56,937 bases of DNA from Dissophora ornata (taxonomy: Eukaryota > Mortierellomycota > Mortierellomycetes > Mortierellales > Mortierellaceae), in assembly GCA_025201705.1 (NCBI GenBank), contig MU616683.1, positions 1 to 56,937 on the forward strand, in the 5' to 3' direction. The first letter of the stretch is position 1; each line of letters begins with the position of its first letter. Shown in pieces: positions 21,370 through 33,800 of the stretch. The notes beneath the pieces were generated by a model, which saw nothing but the letters and a program-made list of their open reading frames with translations, did not search any database and was not told the origin of the DNA. The translations under genes were made by a program, and so were the position numbers.

Positions 21370-22716
21370 TCAAAGCAGCGCTGTTTGACTTCTACTAATA
21401 GAATTGATGCTTCGTGATGCCTCCAATCCGACATTGTCAGTCTCAGGGCTTGTCCCCTGTTCTCTATGCATCCTAGAGGGTGTAATACGTGAGGGCGCCA
21501 TAGGCTCATTTCGCCTGAAAGCAATTCCTTCTGCGGCTCGAGTCCGTGCAGGCATAGGGGGGGCAATGTAAACGGCCCGCTCTTGGCCCTGCAAACGGAG
21601 GAACGTCCCTTGGGCAGTGACATCTTCCAGCTCATTGTTACCATCCTCCAACTCTTGCTTGTCGCCACCGCCGACATATGGATTGTGCGCTTCAAATTTC
21701 TGATACTTCTGGTGAGCGGGCAGATGATCGAACCCATCAGAGGATGCGGTCGAGACCGTGTCGTCATCGTCACTTTCGTCTGACGATTCCGCGCCAGTCC
21801 GAGCTGGGAGTCGTCTGGAATCGAACATTACAGATGTGTTTGTGAACTGCGAAGGGTCAAACTCCATGACGGATGAAGATCTGCGATGTGAGCGACGGCC
21901 CACGCCGGCCGAGAACCGATTTGGGTTGTTATGCTCTCTAGAAAGAGAGGGCCTCGCGGAATTCTCTCCTTCTGCGAACCGGATTTTGGTTGGCGTTGGA
22001 AGTGCATCGGCATCACTTGGGTCTTGGATGCCTTCTTCGTCGATAGGAGGGGAACGACTAATGTAGCCAGATGTGCCGTGGTTATTCAGACTGACACTTC
22101 GGTGCAGTCTAGTGGCGGGAACCGTGATGGTCAACGTCCCATTCCTTGAACCTCTCGAGAGTGACCGCTTGAGCACGACCTTATTCTCGCTTTCTGCGTA
22201 GTCGCTTTCAGTCAGCGAAATCTGCTGAAGCTGCTCGCCATGGATCGTTTGGTTCTCGCTGCGATCGTCTCGACTACTGCGTACGCCTTTGGCGAATGCG
22301 ACAGGCGCTGATCGCGTTCGATGATGGACATTGGTAGGTGGGGCCACTAGCGTCGATGCTGACGACACGGCAGTTGCCTGCTTCTTGAAGTACTCCTCTG
22401 TCGATTTCTCGTCCATAAATGTGGGCATGAACTCCTGCAATTGACTAATCCGGCGCGCGGCGCGTTTTCGTTTCACACAGACGGAAAAGAGAACCAACGC
22501 AAGAACTAGTAACAAAGATCCCAGCACAGCAGCGGTGATGGTCATCACGTTTTCAGTGCGTACAACGTTCGTAGATGAGGCATCAGATGTGCCGTCTGAA
22601 GGTGCTGCAAAAGCGACAGCCACAGGGGAGGGTGGTGGAGCAGCGCGTTTGTATCGCCTGACGGATTTGATGACGAAACCACACTCCACTGGATCGACAA
22701 CACAGTGAGGAGCCAT
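21370..22716 (-). CDS. Single-pass membrane protein, hypothetical
   Basis: This is one open exon of 448 residues on the minus strand, with the ATG in the context CACCATGG. Residues 1-55 contain two Cys and a Pro/Ala/Ser-rich stretch. A single hydrophobic helix, ITAAVLGSLLLVLALVLFSV, occupies about residues 60-80 and is followed by a basic stop-transfer cluster KRKRAARR. The remaining 360 residues are polar, Ser/Arg-rich and low in predicted order, with an acidic patch SSDESDDDDTVSTASSDGFD. The layout suggests a short extracytosolic end and a long cytosolic tail with many potential phosphorylation sites. No classical signal peptide is present. A TTTGTAG 10 bases upstream of the ATG could be an acceptor of a leader intron. 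I do not recognise a family. Fungal single-pass sensors share this layout, but that alone is not evidence of function. Confidence 0.65.
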   Translation of the reverse strand: MAPHCVVDPVECGFVIKSVRRYKRAAPPPSPVAVAFAAPSDGTSDASSTNVVRTENVMTITAAVLGSLLLVLALVLFSVCVKRKRAARRISQLQEFMPTFMDEKSTEEYFKKQATAVSSASTLVAPPTNVHHRTRSAPVAFAKGVRSSRDDRSENQTIHGEQLQQISLTESDYAESENKVVLKRSLSRGSRNGTLTITVPATRLHRSVSLNNHGTSGYISRSPPIDEEGIQDPSDADALPTPTKIRFAEGENSARPSLSREHNNPNRFSAGVGRRSHRRSSSVMEFDPSQFTNTSVMFDSRRLPARTGAESSDESDDDDTVSTASSDGFDHLPAHQKYQKFEAHNPYVGGGDKQELEDGNNELEDVTAQGTFLRLQGQERAVYIAPPMPARTRAAEGIAFRRNEPMAPSRITPSRMHREQGTSPETDNVGLEASRSINSISRSQTALL

Positions 22717-22880
22717 GGTGATGTCTACAAATGGGTAATAACGAATTTGAGACTGACGACAGGAATAAGAGTGAAGTTTTGATGAAGAGAACAGGCCGAC
22801 TGTGGGTATGAGAAGTGGGGACAAGAGTGAGCGAAGGTAAAAAGGAAAAGGCGATGCGCAATGTAAGGGCGAGTCCGAAG

Positions 22881-22940
22881 GGAGCACAACATGAAGGCAG
22901 GGAGCACAACATGAAGGCAGGGAGCACAACATGAAGGCAG
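22881..22940. repeat. Three perfect tandem copies of a 20-base unit
   Basis: The unit GGAGCACAACATGAAGGCAG is repeated three times without a mismatch, 165-225 bases upstream of the membrane-protein start codon. The identity of the copies shows recent expansion. Confidence 0.95.
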
Positions 22941-24878
22941 GGGGGAACGACCAAAGACATGCATGCTTCCTCTCTTTTCTGCCCACTATGCTATTCCTGC
23001 CCGGAATGACCACTGATTCTCTTCCCTCACCCGTGAAGATTACCCCTTCTTTTGATACCGCTTCGTTTTTACTTATATCACTTATATTGCGCTGACGGCA
23101 TTTCGTGTAAACAAAAAGAAGGATCGCATGGTGTTGGCATCCGCTATTTATAAATGATTTAAAGAGTCCCAGCCTCACAGTAGAATGCCATCGCACTCCA
23201 CACATTTATACGCTTTTACGCTCAGTGAAGAAATTTCAGAGCCAGTGCCTGGTCGGTGAAAGTTCCTGGCAGCGTTTAGTGCCCCTATTCAAGTGATGAA
23301 TGGCCTTCCCCTCCCAGTTTAAAAATATCCTATTCAGGGCTTTGGTGCTGTTCAAGTATGTTTTGTGAAAATAACGGTATGCAAGGACTTCATTGCGCGC
23401 TGTGGCAATTCCTTGCTGGGTCGCGTCTGAAACGCAGATGATCCCTTGCAAACGGTGTGGGAAGGATGCCTTCCCAAACTGAATACCGCCACGGAAAGGT
23501 GCCCAGGCGAGATGGAAGAGTAGCCGGAGTACAATATCAAACGTTGTGCTCTGTCCCTGGCAAACACTGACAGGTGATATGTGGTGTAGCCATGGACCTC
23601 CTTTTCGTGACATGTGTGCATCCCTGTGAAATCCTTGCCTACAGAGATGACACAAAGCAGCAGGGTCTGTAAATAAAGCTTGGACCCTGTACAATTCGCA
23701 AGGCGCCTTGCGAAATGGAATGAGCAAAGCATGAATCAGATGACTCTCATGATGAATGTTGGTTGTGCTGGGCGGGCAACTATGCGCTAAATATGGTTGC
23801 CATCGCCTGTGAACAAACTATCTTTCATGAGCTGTTCCTATCTCATTGGTGAAGTATCCCTGCAAACTCCAACGAACAGTGATGGCTGGTATAGCTCGAC
23901 ATGTTCCCTCGCACAAAGTTTTACTATCATCACAGATCATTAAGAAACAGCAGATCTCGGTTCATGTCCCGAGCAGAAAGGAACAGCTACAAAGCAGGAA
24001 GGGAATAGTGCTCACAGATGCGAGATGTTGACCTGACAGGCGTGATTGATTGCCTATTTGGGACACAAGCGAATAGCATGGCAATAAGAAGAAAAAAAAT
24101 ACCGGGTGCGTAGCTCTCACTCACAGTGATGTGAACAAATGTCTGGCAGGAAGAACCAGTTGTGGGACGATGGCTTGGCAGGGAGTGGGATCGAAATCAA
24201 ATCCGATTATGGAAGTCATTGGCAATTTCGTGTTCCTGTGCCATGCGTCACTCCATGTGGCGCCAAATGTTCCAAGGATCGACGCATTAGACTACAGCAG
24301 TCCACGACGTGCCAGCGGATTCCCTGCTCTGTACTGTACTGTACACATTACAATCCCCCTCGTAGTTAGGTTCAGCTTGAGAAAATACCAGGGTTCCAGG
24401 AGAGCAGAGCGGAGCAAAAGCAGGAAGTATATTTATTTTTATTTATTGCTTGAGTGAGGCGTCTGCCAGAATATCAGCCAGTAGAGATGACATACTGCGG
24501 TTGTAAAATATATGCCAAGATTCGAGGGCGTGAAGTATGTCACAGGCGCTGGGAGTGTTGCGTGGATCGTTTGAACATGAGCTACGAGTACAATTGCGTT
24601 CGCTCTCATTTCTCTGTTGTCGTCTCTTTGTACTCGCGGAATATAAATTAAAACGATTCTACAGAGGAGAGGGCATGCAGGCGTCATTGGCAGATTGAAC
24701 AAAACCGAAACAAAGTTACAGCCAAGAGAATAATAGTGTCCGATCGATTCCACTTTTGTTTTCTTGACTGCGGATAGAGCAACTCTGTGTAACCCGCAAT
24801 TGTTGGTTAGGCAGGTTGCAACCCAAAAATGGTGTTCATTTCTGCTCTCCTCTTTCTTCGCAAGGTTTTTTTGGAGCA

Positions 24879-24885
24879 TATAAAA
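24879..24885 (+). promoter_or_regulatory. TATA box of first ABCC gene
   Basis: TATAAAA lies 178 bases ahead of the start codon at 25063. A C-rich leader follows, consistent with transcription starting near 24910. Strong TATA boxes are typical of inducible stress genes. Confidence 0.5.
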
Positions 24886-25062
24886 CCAAATGCTTTTGGC
24901 ACTCTCCTGTCGATACACCCCTGTCCCAACACGCACTCTCCTTCGTTGCGCTCATTCACTTCAGTTGTTCCCGGTTCTGCTGGTACAAAGAGCACGTTCA
25001 CCTATTCGCCTGTTTTAATACACTCCTATCTATTGAAATATCATTGGAGACTACCCAACACC

Positions 25063-28000
25063 ATGGGTGTAGATGCCTTTTGTCACGACATCGAGGGCTG
25101 GGTAAGACAGGGACCATGCATGCTCAAAGACATGCTGGTATTCAAGCATTTGAAAATTTTTGAGTGACGTCCTTTGCATCCTCACTTCTGTTTCTCTATT
25201 ATCTTATAAACTACCACCCCACTCTTCAGGGTCCTACCAGTAGTATGAGGCCAGATTTGACCCCCTGTGTAGAAAATACCATCCTTCTGGCCCTCCCCGC
25301 CCTCGCGGCTATAGTTGCTTTCGTCTACCAGATCTTCGCCATGTGGCGATATGGCAAACCGCATAATCTCGGACGAACGAATTTGATCTACTGGCCAACT
25401 CAGGTCCTAATGCTTGGTAGTGCTGTTGCCCTCATCGCCAGGGCAGCTGTCCTAAAAAATGAAGACAGTGCTCCTGCAACTATGCTCAGTACTATTTGCA
25501 TGATTGTCGCTTGGGTAAGAGTGTGGCCACCACAACTTCCTTTGTCGAAAATCATCTCGCACATGTACCTTGATAATAACATGGCCTCCGTTTCTGCGCG
25601 TATCCAATCGCATTAGCTGCTTGCAATTGTGCTGAACCACTTCCAGCATCAACAGGAAGTCCGATCAAGCGACTACATCTTCACTCTGTACGTTTTCTCC
25701 ATCATCGCTTCGGCTATCAATATTCGCACCATGGCTATGCTCGATCAAGTCAATCAAGACCAGTTCAAGGCGTTTGTCGCATTTTTTGGCGTCAACATTC
25801 TTGGATTTATCATTGAGGCATGGCCCAGAGGACGCACTCAGGTCCAATCCAAGAGCGATGCCAGTCGCTACAGTAAAGCCAACCTGTTCTCTCGCATCAC
25901 TTTCCAGTATCTCCAGCCCATTGTCAGCGCTGGGTTCAAGACGCCTCTCACAGCCAAGGATATCACTGGCATGATGCCCGAGTTTATTAAGACGCAGTTC
26001 AGCCATGACCGTCTGAACAACAACTGGCAGCGGCAAGTTGCCAAGCATCAAGGACGCGGAACAAAACCAAGCCTGTTCTGGACAGTGGTCGGCGCCTATG
26101 GGTGGGCATGGCTGCCCGTCATGGTCTTCCGTATTGCCGCGAGTACGTTGACGTATGTTTTGCCTCAGCTGTTGAATAACATGCTCAGCTTTATCAACTC
26201 TTACCAGACCCCGACCCCGCAGCCGGTCGCTTTGGGCGTTATTTTGGCGTTTGGCATGTTCTTTGCTTCTGTCCTGAATTCGTTCTGCATGGCGCAGTAC
26301 TTCCAAGCGTCCATGAACATTGGTATCGAGGCCAGGACAGCGCTCATTGCTATGATTTACCGCAAGTCTCTCAAACTTTCCAGCGCTGCCAAACAAAAGA
26401 GCACCGCTGGTGAGATCAATAACCATATGTCAGTAGATGCTGAACGCTGGCCCGACGCTATCACGTTTATGCCCATGCTCATCTCCATCCCTTACGAAAT
26501 GGCAATTGCTATATGGATGCTTTATGAGCAGATTTCATGGTCGGTTTTCATCGGTCTCGCTGCCATTCTCGCACTTGCTCCAGTTAACGGTTTCATCGCA
26601 TCGTTTTTTATGAAGGTAAAGAAAATTGATGCCTGTTTTTCGTAAGTAAATGCTGCTAGAATGTGCAGCGACTAACATCAAATTGACTTTGACTTGCGAA
26701 TCCCACAGGCCAAAGCCCAGAAGCTGGAAGCCATGGATCAACGCGTTCGTCTCATGAACGAATTGCTCTCCGGCATGAAAGTGATCAAGCTGTATGGCTG
26801 GACCGATTCTTTCATGGAGCGTGTCAGTGTCTACCGTCGCCGCGAGGTCGCCACTCTGCGCAAGATCGGACTTGTCTTTTCTTTCCTGTCGATCATGTTC
26901 CAGTCGGTTCCTCTGCTCGTTTCATTGGTTTCGTTCTCGGTCTATGCAACTGTCGGAGGACCCAATTTTACACCCGGTGATGTCAACCCGCAGCGCATCT
27001 TTGTCTCCATCAGTTTGTTTGGCATGTTGACCCGCCCGATTGGAATGCTGTCACACATCATCGCCGAGATGATTGGTGTCACGGTGGCTACAACTCGTAT
27101 CCAAAAGTTTTTGTTGGCCGAGGAAATTTCTGGGGACACCACAGAGTCGATCAGGACGTTGCCCGATGACCCCAATGTCCCTATGATCGAAATTAAGAGT
27201 GGTATTTTTGCCTGGGAACCAGAAGGACCTGAGGTCGAGACTGAGAAGGAGAAGAAGGCTCGCGAAAAGGTGCAGGCAAAGAAACAAAAACAGCTCGAGA
27301 AAGAAGCGCTCAAGGCTGGCAAGCCTATCCCTGAGAAAGAGGTGCCAGTCGAGAAGAATTACGGACCAACTCTTGTGGACATCAACATGAAAATTGCCCG
27401 CGGAAATTTGACCGCCGTTGTTGGAAGAGTTGGACAGGGAAAGAGTTCATTGCTGAATGCGATCATCGGAGACATGTACAAACGACAAGGAAGCGTGAAA
27501 GTCTACGGAAAATTAGCCTACATTCCACAGCAGGCGTGGATCATTAACGCGACTCTCAAGGACAACATCGTATTTGGAAATGAGTTTGATCAGGCCCGTT
27601 ATGACCACATCCTCATGGCAAGCGGTCTTTTACCCGACATTGCGATGCTTCCAGCAGGTGATCAGACGGAAATCGGCGAACGTGGAATCAATTTGTCTGG
27701 AGGTCAGAAGCAGCGCGTCTCATTGGCTCGTGCTGCGTATGAGAACGCCGACTTGTACTTGTTTGATGACCCTCTGAGTGCCGTTGATGCACATGTCGAT
27801 CAGCATCTCTGGCAAAATTTGATTGGACCCAACGGCCTTCTCAAGGACAAAACACGCATTCTTGTCACCCATGCTATTCATCATTTGGAGCATACCGGTA
27901 AGTCCACTGATATTCCAGGAAACAGTATATACACTCGACATGAACATGTCTAACACTGATACTACTCTCGTTCGACGATTAGATCAAATCATAGTAATCA

Positions 28001-30291
28001 AGGACGGACAGATAGCCGAAGTCGGCGAATATGATGTTTTGATGGCGGCCAAGGACTCGCTTTACCAACTGATCACGGATTACTCTGTCAACCAAGGCAT
28101 CAAGCGCAAGGAGAAGAATGACGAAAAGTCCGAAGCGCAGGGCGATGAGGATGACGACACCCAGGACGGAAATGAAATCGACGCCAATGCCATCGCCAAG
28201 AGTGACGACAAGGCGGAGCTAATCGCAGATGAAAAGATGGCAACCGGAAGCGTTTCCTGGAACGTATACAATATATACATCAAGGCTGCCTCATACAAGT
28301 ATTCGATCTTCGTCTTGTTCTTGTTTGTTTGCGCACAAGCGTTGCAGGTACGAACGAAGTCTGCGCACTAGTACTTTATCAAATCATGGCATGTCTGAGG
28401 ATCTCGACTGACAGTCCCTATGTCGTGGCATTTATCGTCTTTGTTAGATCGGAACCAACTTGTGGCTGCAATACTGGTCAAGTGTTGCTGGGACTGGCCG
28501 CCACACCATTGCAGAGTTCCTCGGCGTCTATGCCACATTGATTTTCATATACATGGTGTTCAATGTCTTTAGTGCGTACATCACAATGGTGATGGCAGCC
28601 ATTAGAGCCTCAACTCGCCTCCATGACCGTCTCCTGACAAAGATGTCGCGACTGCCCATGTCCTTCTTCGACACGACCCCACTTGGAAGAATCGTGAACC
28701 GCTTCAGCAGCGATATCTTCTCCGTGGACGAGCTGACTCCCTGGAACTTTATCAACGTCATTCTGTGTGCGACCTCTGTCCTCGGAACCATTATTGTCAT
28801 CGGAACCACAACACCTGTGTTCCTGGCCATCGTTCCCCCTCTGGTGATCATCTATCTGCTTGTCCAAGCTTACTACATCAGAACAAGCAGAGCCTTGAAG
28901 CGAATTGACTCGGTCTCCAAGTCACCGATCTACCAGCACTTCAGCGAGACCCTTTCAGGTGTCACCACAATTCGCGCGTTGGGCGCAAACGAGCGCTTCA
29001 TTTCTGACAATGCCGCGAAGGCAGACTTGGCTGCCAATGCCTATTTTTCGTGGATCACCTCTAACCGCTGGCTGCAGATCCGCCTGGAGACCCTGGGTTC
29101 TGTTATTGTCCTCGCTGCTGGTCTTTTTGCAGTTCTGAGCAGAAACTCTCTGAACGCCTCCAATGTCGGTCTTGCCTTGTCGTACGCAATGTCAGTTACA
29201 CAAGATATTACCTGGCTTGTTCGCAGCTACTGTGATCTTCAAAAGTAGGTCATCAACCGAGCTTCATCGTGGGAATCGTGCATACGTGCTTTGCATTCTA
29301 ACTAAAACTCACGCACTACCCCTTCTCTCCTTCTCAATCTAGTCAACTGGTCGCTGTGGAGCGTATTGACGAGTATGCAAACAAGAACCCTGAGGCACCA
29401 ACAGAAACAGATGTGAAGTTGCCTGAGAACTGGCCTAATGCTGGTCATGTTGAATTCAAGAATTACTCTGCCCGTTATCGCCAAGGCCTGGAATTGGTTG
29501 TCAGGAATATTTCTTTTGAGGTCCAGCCTGCCGAAAAAGTCGGAATCTGTGGACGCACCGGTGCTGGCAAGTCGTCCTTGACATTAGCTCTTTTCCGTAT
29601 CATCGAGGCAGCCAACAGCCACTGGGCCAAGGCTGGTGATAATGGATCTGGTCAGGAGGTCGAGACAATCAACGACGAGAAGGCTGGAAAACTAGAGGGC
29701 GTTGAGATCGAGGAGGATGGAGGATCGATCTGGATCGATGGAGTGGATATCTCTACAGTGGGACTCACATACCTCCGTCAACACTTGTCCATCATTCCTC
29801 AGGAACCTACATTGTTTGTTGGAACTGTCCGCGAGAACTTGGATCCCTTTAACGAACTTGAGGATGCTGATCTGTGGGAAGCACTGGAGCGTGCTCATTT
29901 GAAGGAGCAAATCTCTTCGCTCGCCGGTGGATTGTCTTTCAAGGTCTCGCAAAACGGAGACAACTTTTCCGTGGGCCAACGCTCTCTCATTTGCCTTGCT
30001 CGTGCTCTTCTTCGCAAGACCAAGATCCTCATCCTCGACGAAGCTACTGCAGCCGTGGACGTTGAGACCGACGAGCTGATTCAAAAGACGATTCGTGCAG
30101 AATTTAAAGACCGTACAATCTTGACCATTGCTCATCGTATCAAGACAATCATGGACTCTGACAAGATTCTGGTCCTGGAAAAGGGTCGCGTCGAGGAATT
30201 TGAGTCCCCCCAGACGTTGCTGCAGCGCCCCGACTCGTTGTTCTATCAGCTTGCCATGCAAGCTGGCGAGATCAAGCACTCAGACGAGTAA
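25063..30291 (+). CDS. ABCC/MRP-type ABC transporter, copy 1
   Basis: Seven exons give 1540 residues: 25063-25101, 25230-25514, 25617-26615, 26709-27897, 27983-28347, 28448-29244 and 29343-30291. The order is TMD0, TMD1, NBD1, TMD2, NBD2, the full-length multidrug-resistance-protein layout. NBD1 has Walker [10 protein letters not shown] (about residue 680), signature LSGGQKQR and Walker [10 protein letters not shown], with Asp in place of the catalytic Glu as usual in ABCC. NBD2 has Walker [10 protein letters not shown] (about 1295), FSVGQRS and a complete [15 protein letters not shown] pumps export glutathione, glucuronide and other organic-anion conjugates across the plasma or vacuolar membrane. 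Both NBDs carry charged inserts: Lys/Glu-rich before Walker A in NBD1 and acidic after Walker A in NBD2. The 13-codon first exon is supported by its homologue in copy 2. The gene lies 553 bases upstream of copy 2. Confidence 0.92.
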
Positions 30292-30844
30292 AGAAGACGA
30301 CGTGGCGTATCTTCATCGGCTCTGCGCAATGGAGCATCTCTTTGTATATCATTATTTGCATGTCATCAGGACTGCGCCTCATTCTCGCATTTTCATTCAA
30401 TAACTCCTACATTAATAAACGAATGCCCTGTCCTTGAACACCTCTAAATTATCAATGGCCTATCTGGGAGATCGGTCTGGGCACGCAATGCATCGGAACA
30501 GACGGCAGTGGATGAGGATGCAGTCCATTTTTGGACATGTCCTCTTTACTTATGCTTCTATGCCGCTCGAACCCTCCTCCTCAGGGCAAAACCGTTGGTT
30601 GGACTCAAATTGACAAGGTTAGAGTCTCTGATAGATGGGAACATGTGTATTTGTGACCTTGCACACCATAATAATTGATGTACAACTCCAAGCCGTGTGC
30701 CGAACTGCTCCTTTTCTTTTCTTCTTCTCCAGCAACTTCATTTCTTTCTCTGCATTCCCCTCCTTCCAATACCATTCGTTCCTCACACTATTGTCTATCG
30801 TCTGACCAGACGTATACGACCCTTCAATAACAATCTCTCTTGTC
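30292..30844 (+). promoter_or_regulatory. Spacer between the two ABCC genes
   Basis: This interval holds the 3' flank of copy 1 and the promoter of copy 2. No clear TATA box precedes copy 2, in contrast to copy 1. A short C/T-rich leader ends at the start codon. Confidence 0.45.
30414..30419 (+). terminator. AATAAA polyadenylation signal of ABCC copy 1
   Basis: AATAAA occurs 123 bases after the stop codon of the first ABCC gene and is the best match in its 3' flank. Confidence 0.5.
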
Positions 30845-33800
30845 ATGAGCGCCTCCTATTGCCATGACCCAGAAGGATGGGTGAGTTGCCCCTAGCCCTC
30901 TCAATTCATAGTACAACCATCTTGATATCCTGCAGTCGTATTCACGCCTCCGGCGCAATCTTCGTTTTCGACCCCTCTCATGCCTCCTATTCCAATAGGG
31001 CCCAACTAGTCAACTGCGACCAGACCTGACTCTGTGCTTTGAGTCGACGTAAGTATCCCATTGAGGAACTGTATCTTTACCTATTAGTGTTGCTTGCAAG
31101 TTCAAGGCCCTCATGCAAGGCACGGCTTTGGCCAATGTGCTTGATAAATGTAGATAGACATGTTTGTTGCTTAAACAGAGATGTGAAACGCCATGCCAGA
31201 CTCAACAATAAATCATCAGTCTGGCAGGCTTCCTTCTCTTCTCGCTGCCTGTTGTGTTGTTCGCTTTCTATTTTTGTTGTGCCTGGGATGACTTGCCTTG
31301 TCCTGGAAGAATGGAGACAACAAAAAGCTCTCATTGTTTTTGAAGGGAGAAAAGACGACTCAAGCTCGAAATTGGTGTAACCCAAAACAAAGTTGGAGTA
31401 ACTTTGTTTATAGCCTGGTTCGAGGCTCTTTCTCGTGAGCTGGCATGCTCGGTGAACGCAGAAACGCGTCGAGGGTCAGAGGGGAATGAGACATTGCACT
31501 TGTTGGACGCAAACGGTGTTCCAGTGCGCTGTCCATCTACCATCGCTACTCTATTATGAGTTAAGTGATAGGAAGTTGTGATGCGCAGGACATTGTATTG
31601 TCTGTGGAGGCGGCGATAGAAGATGCTCGCTGATCCTAGGAGTTGATTGATACTGGGGAGAGAGAGAGAGAGAGACGCGTTTGGCCAGGTTGAGTCGCGT
31701 CTCAATCGCCACTGCGTTGCAGGGTGTGATTCAGGCTTTTAATTCTAACCATGTCTACTTTTCGGGCCTCTGATTTCAATCAAACGCTGCGGTTAAACAG
31801 CATCCTCTTAGGTTTACCTGCTATCTTGGCCATCATTGCATTTGCTGCCAGGACTACTCTACTCGTTACGGCGGGCTCGCGGCACGGCCTTGGGAAGGCG
31901 TGGGTGATCTATGGTGCTTCCCAGCTTCTTAGTGTTACTGCGTTTTCTCTCCTGATTGTCCATGCCGTCTTGTTATCGCGGCTGCCATCTGGTTACTCTC
32001 CCGCTTCTATGATGGGCACCGCACTCATGATTGTCGCTTGGTTTTCTGCAGTTGTCTTAAATCATTTCGAAGCCAATTATGAGATCCGCGCATCACCTTA
32101 TATCTTCTGTTACAGCTTTGTCTCTCTTGTCGCATCAGCCATTACTGTCCGGACCTTACATGATACTGTGCAGACGGACCAGATCCACTTCAAGATCTTC
32201 GTCGCGTTCTTGACAGTTAACTGCGCTCATTTTATTGTGGAATCTTGGCCCAGAAGTAATACTGCAGTCCAAAAAAAGAGTGGTGCTAGTCAGTACGAGA
32301 AGGCCAACTTTTTTTCCCGAATCAGCTTTCATTTTATGCAAGAGACGGTTTCTCTCGGCTACAAGCGTCCCCTTGTCCAGGCAGATATAGCGTCGCTTAT
32401 GCCCAAGCGAATGCAGACTGAATTCAGCTACCCGCACCTTTCCAGAAAATGGAATGCCACCAAGGAAAGACACGCTCGCAAAGGAACCGAGCCCTCGCTC
32501 ATGAATACGATCTTGCTGTCCTTTAACAGTCAGTGGATTCCCATTATGGTGATCCGCATTCTCACGTCGGTGATGACCTATGTGTCGCCCCAGCTCCTTG
32601 ACAGTCTCCTGGGCTTCATCCAGTCCTATGCATCGCCTAATGATACCAGTCGCATGCCTGTTTCGCTTGGAATCATTCTAGCCTTTGGACTGTTCTTCTG
32701 TTCGGTTCTTGTCACATTCCTGAATGCACAGCTCCAGGCTGCGACTGTCAATCTCGGTCTCGAGGTGCGCACCGCGCTCATGTCAATGATTTACCGAAAA
32801 GCACTGAGGTTGTCGAACGATGCTAAACAAAAGTCGACTGCTGGTGAAATCACGAACCACATGTCAGTTGATGCCGAACGCTGGTCAATGAGTTTGTCCA
32901 CCTTGCCCCTCATCGTCTCAATTCCGTAAGTCCGACTCTCAAATACGTTCGTTGGTTTTTAAAATCGCGCTCATGGCATAAACTGTGCCTGTGATTAACA
33001 GCAAGTTGGGAACAAATTTCTTACAATGATCTAGTATCGAGATTGCTATCGCCATCTGGATGCTCTATGGACTGATTGGTTGGTCTATCTTTGTCGGCCT
33101 GGCTGCTGTAGTCCTGATGTTGCCCATACATGCAAAACTTTCGAGCTACTTTGCGATTTTCCGAGCCTTAAAGATGAAGGCCATGGACAGTCGCCTCCGC
33201 CTCGTCAATGAGGTGCTCGGCGGAATGAAAATTGTCCGGCTCTACAATTGTAAGTTTCATTCTTACCATGGACTTACGCGACCACAAGCGCCGTCAAATG
33301 TTGATACTAATTAATGATATTTTAATCGGCTGTATGCCATGACAGGGGAGGAGTCTTTCAAAGAAAAGATCGCAGTGGTTCGCCGCGATGAGCTCAAGGT
33401 CCTTAGGAAGTTTGGTACAATGTTCTCGTTTGTCGCGCTTGTCTTCTTGTCGACACCCCTGGTCATCACCTTGGTCTCTCTCGCTGTGTTTGCGACCCAT
33501 GGCGGTCCTAACTACGGTCCTGGAGATGTCAATCCTCAAACCATCTTCGTCAGTATCACATTGTTTGGTAGGTTTCAAAAATGTTTCCTTGTCCTGTTGC
33601 TTTCGAGGTTGTCCGCGACATAACCCCATCTTAATCTAACACCCAATCTCTGCCCTTGCGCAGGTCTGCTTTCCCGTCCTATCAGTGCCATGTCGTCCAC
33701 AATCGCTCAGATAACCAGTATCACCGTGGCCACGAAGCGTATCCAGAGGTTCTTGATGGCCGAGGAACTCGACGATTCACTTATTGAACGCGAGCCCGAA

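Larger units (their letters stand above)
22717..25062. other. Intergenic region, mostly without features
   Basis: The left part is the promoter and leader of the membrane-protein gene, with a 20-base triple repeat. Around 23236-23732 the minus strand has an open frame of doubtful nature (see findings). The right end contains the TATA box of the first ABCC gene. Nothing else is supported. Confidence 0.5.
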
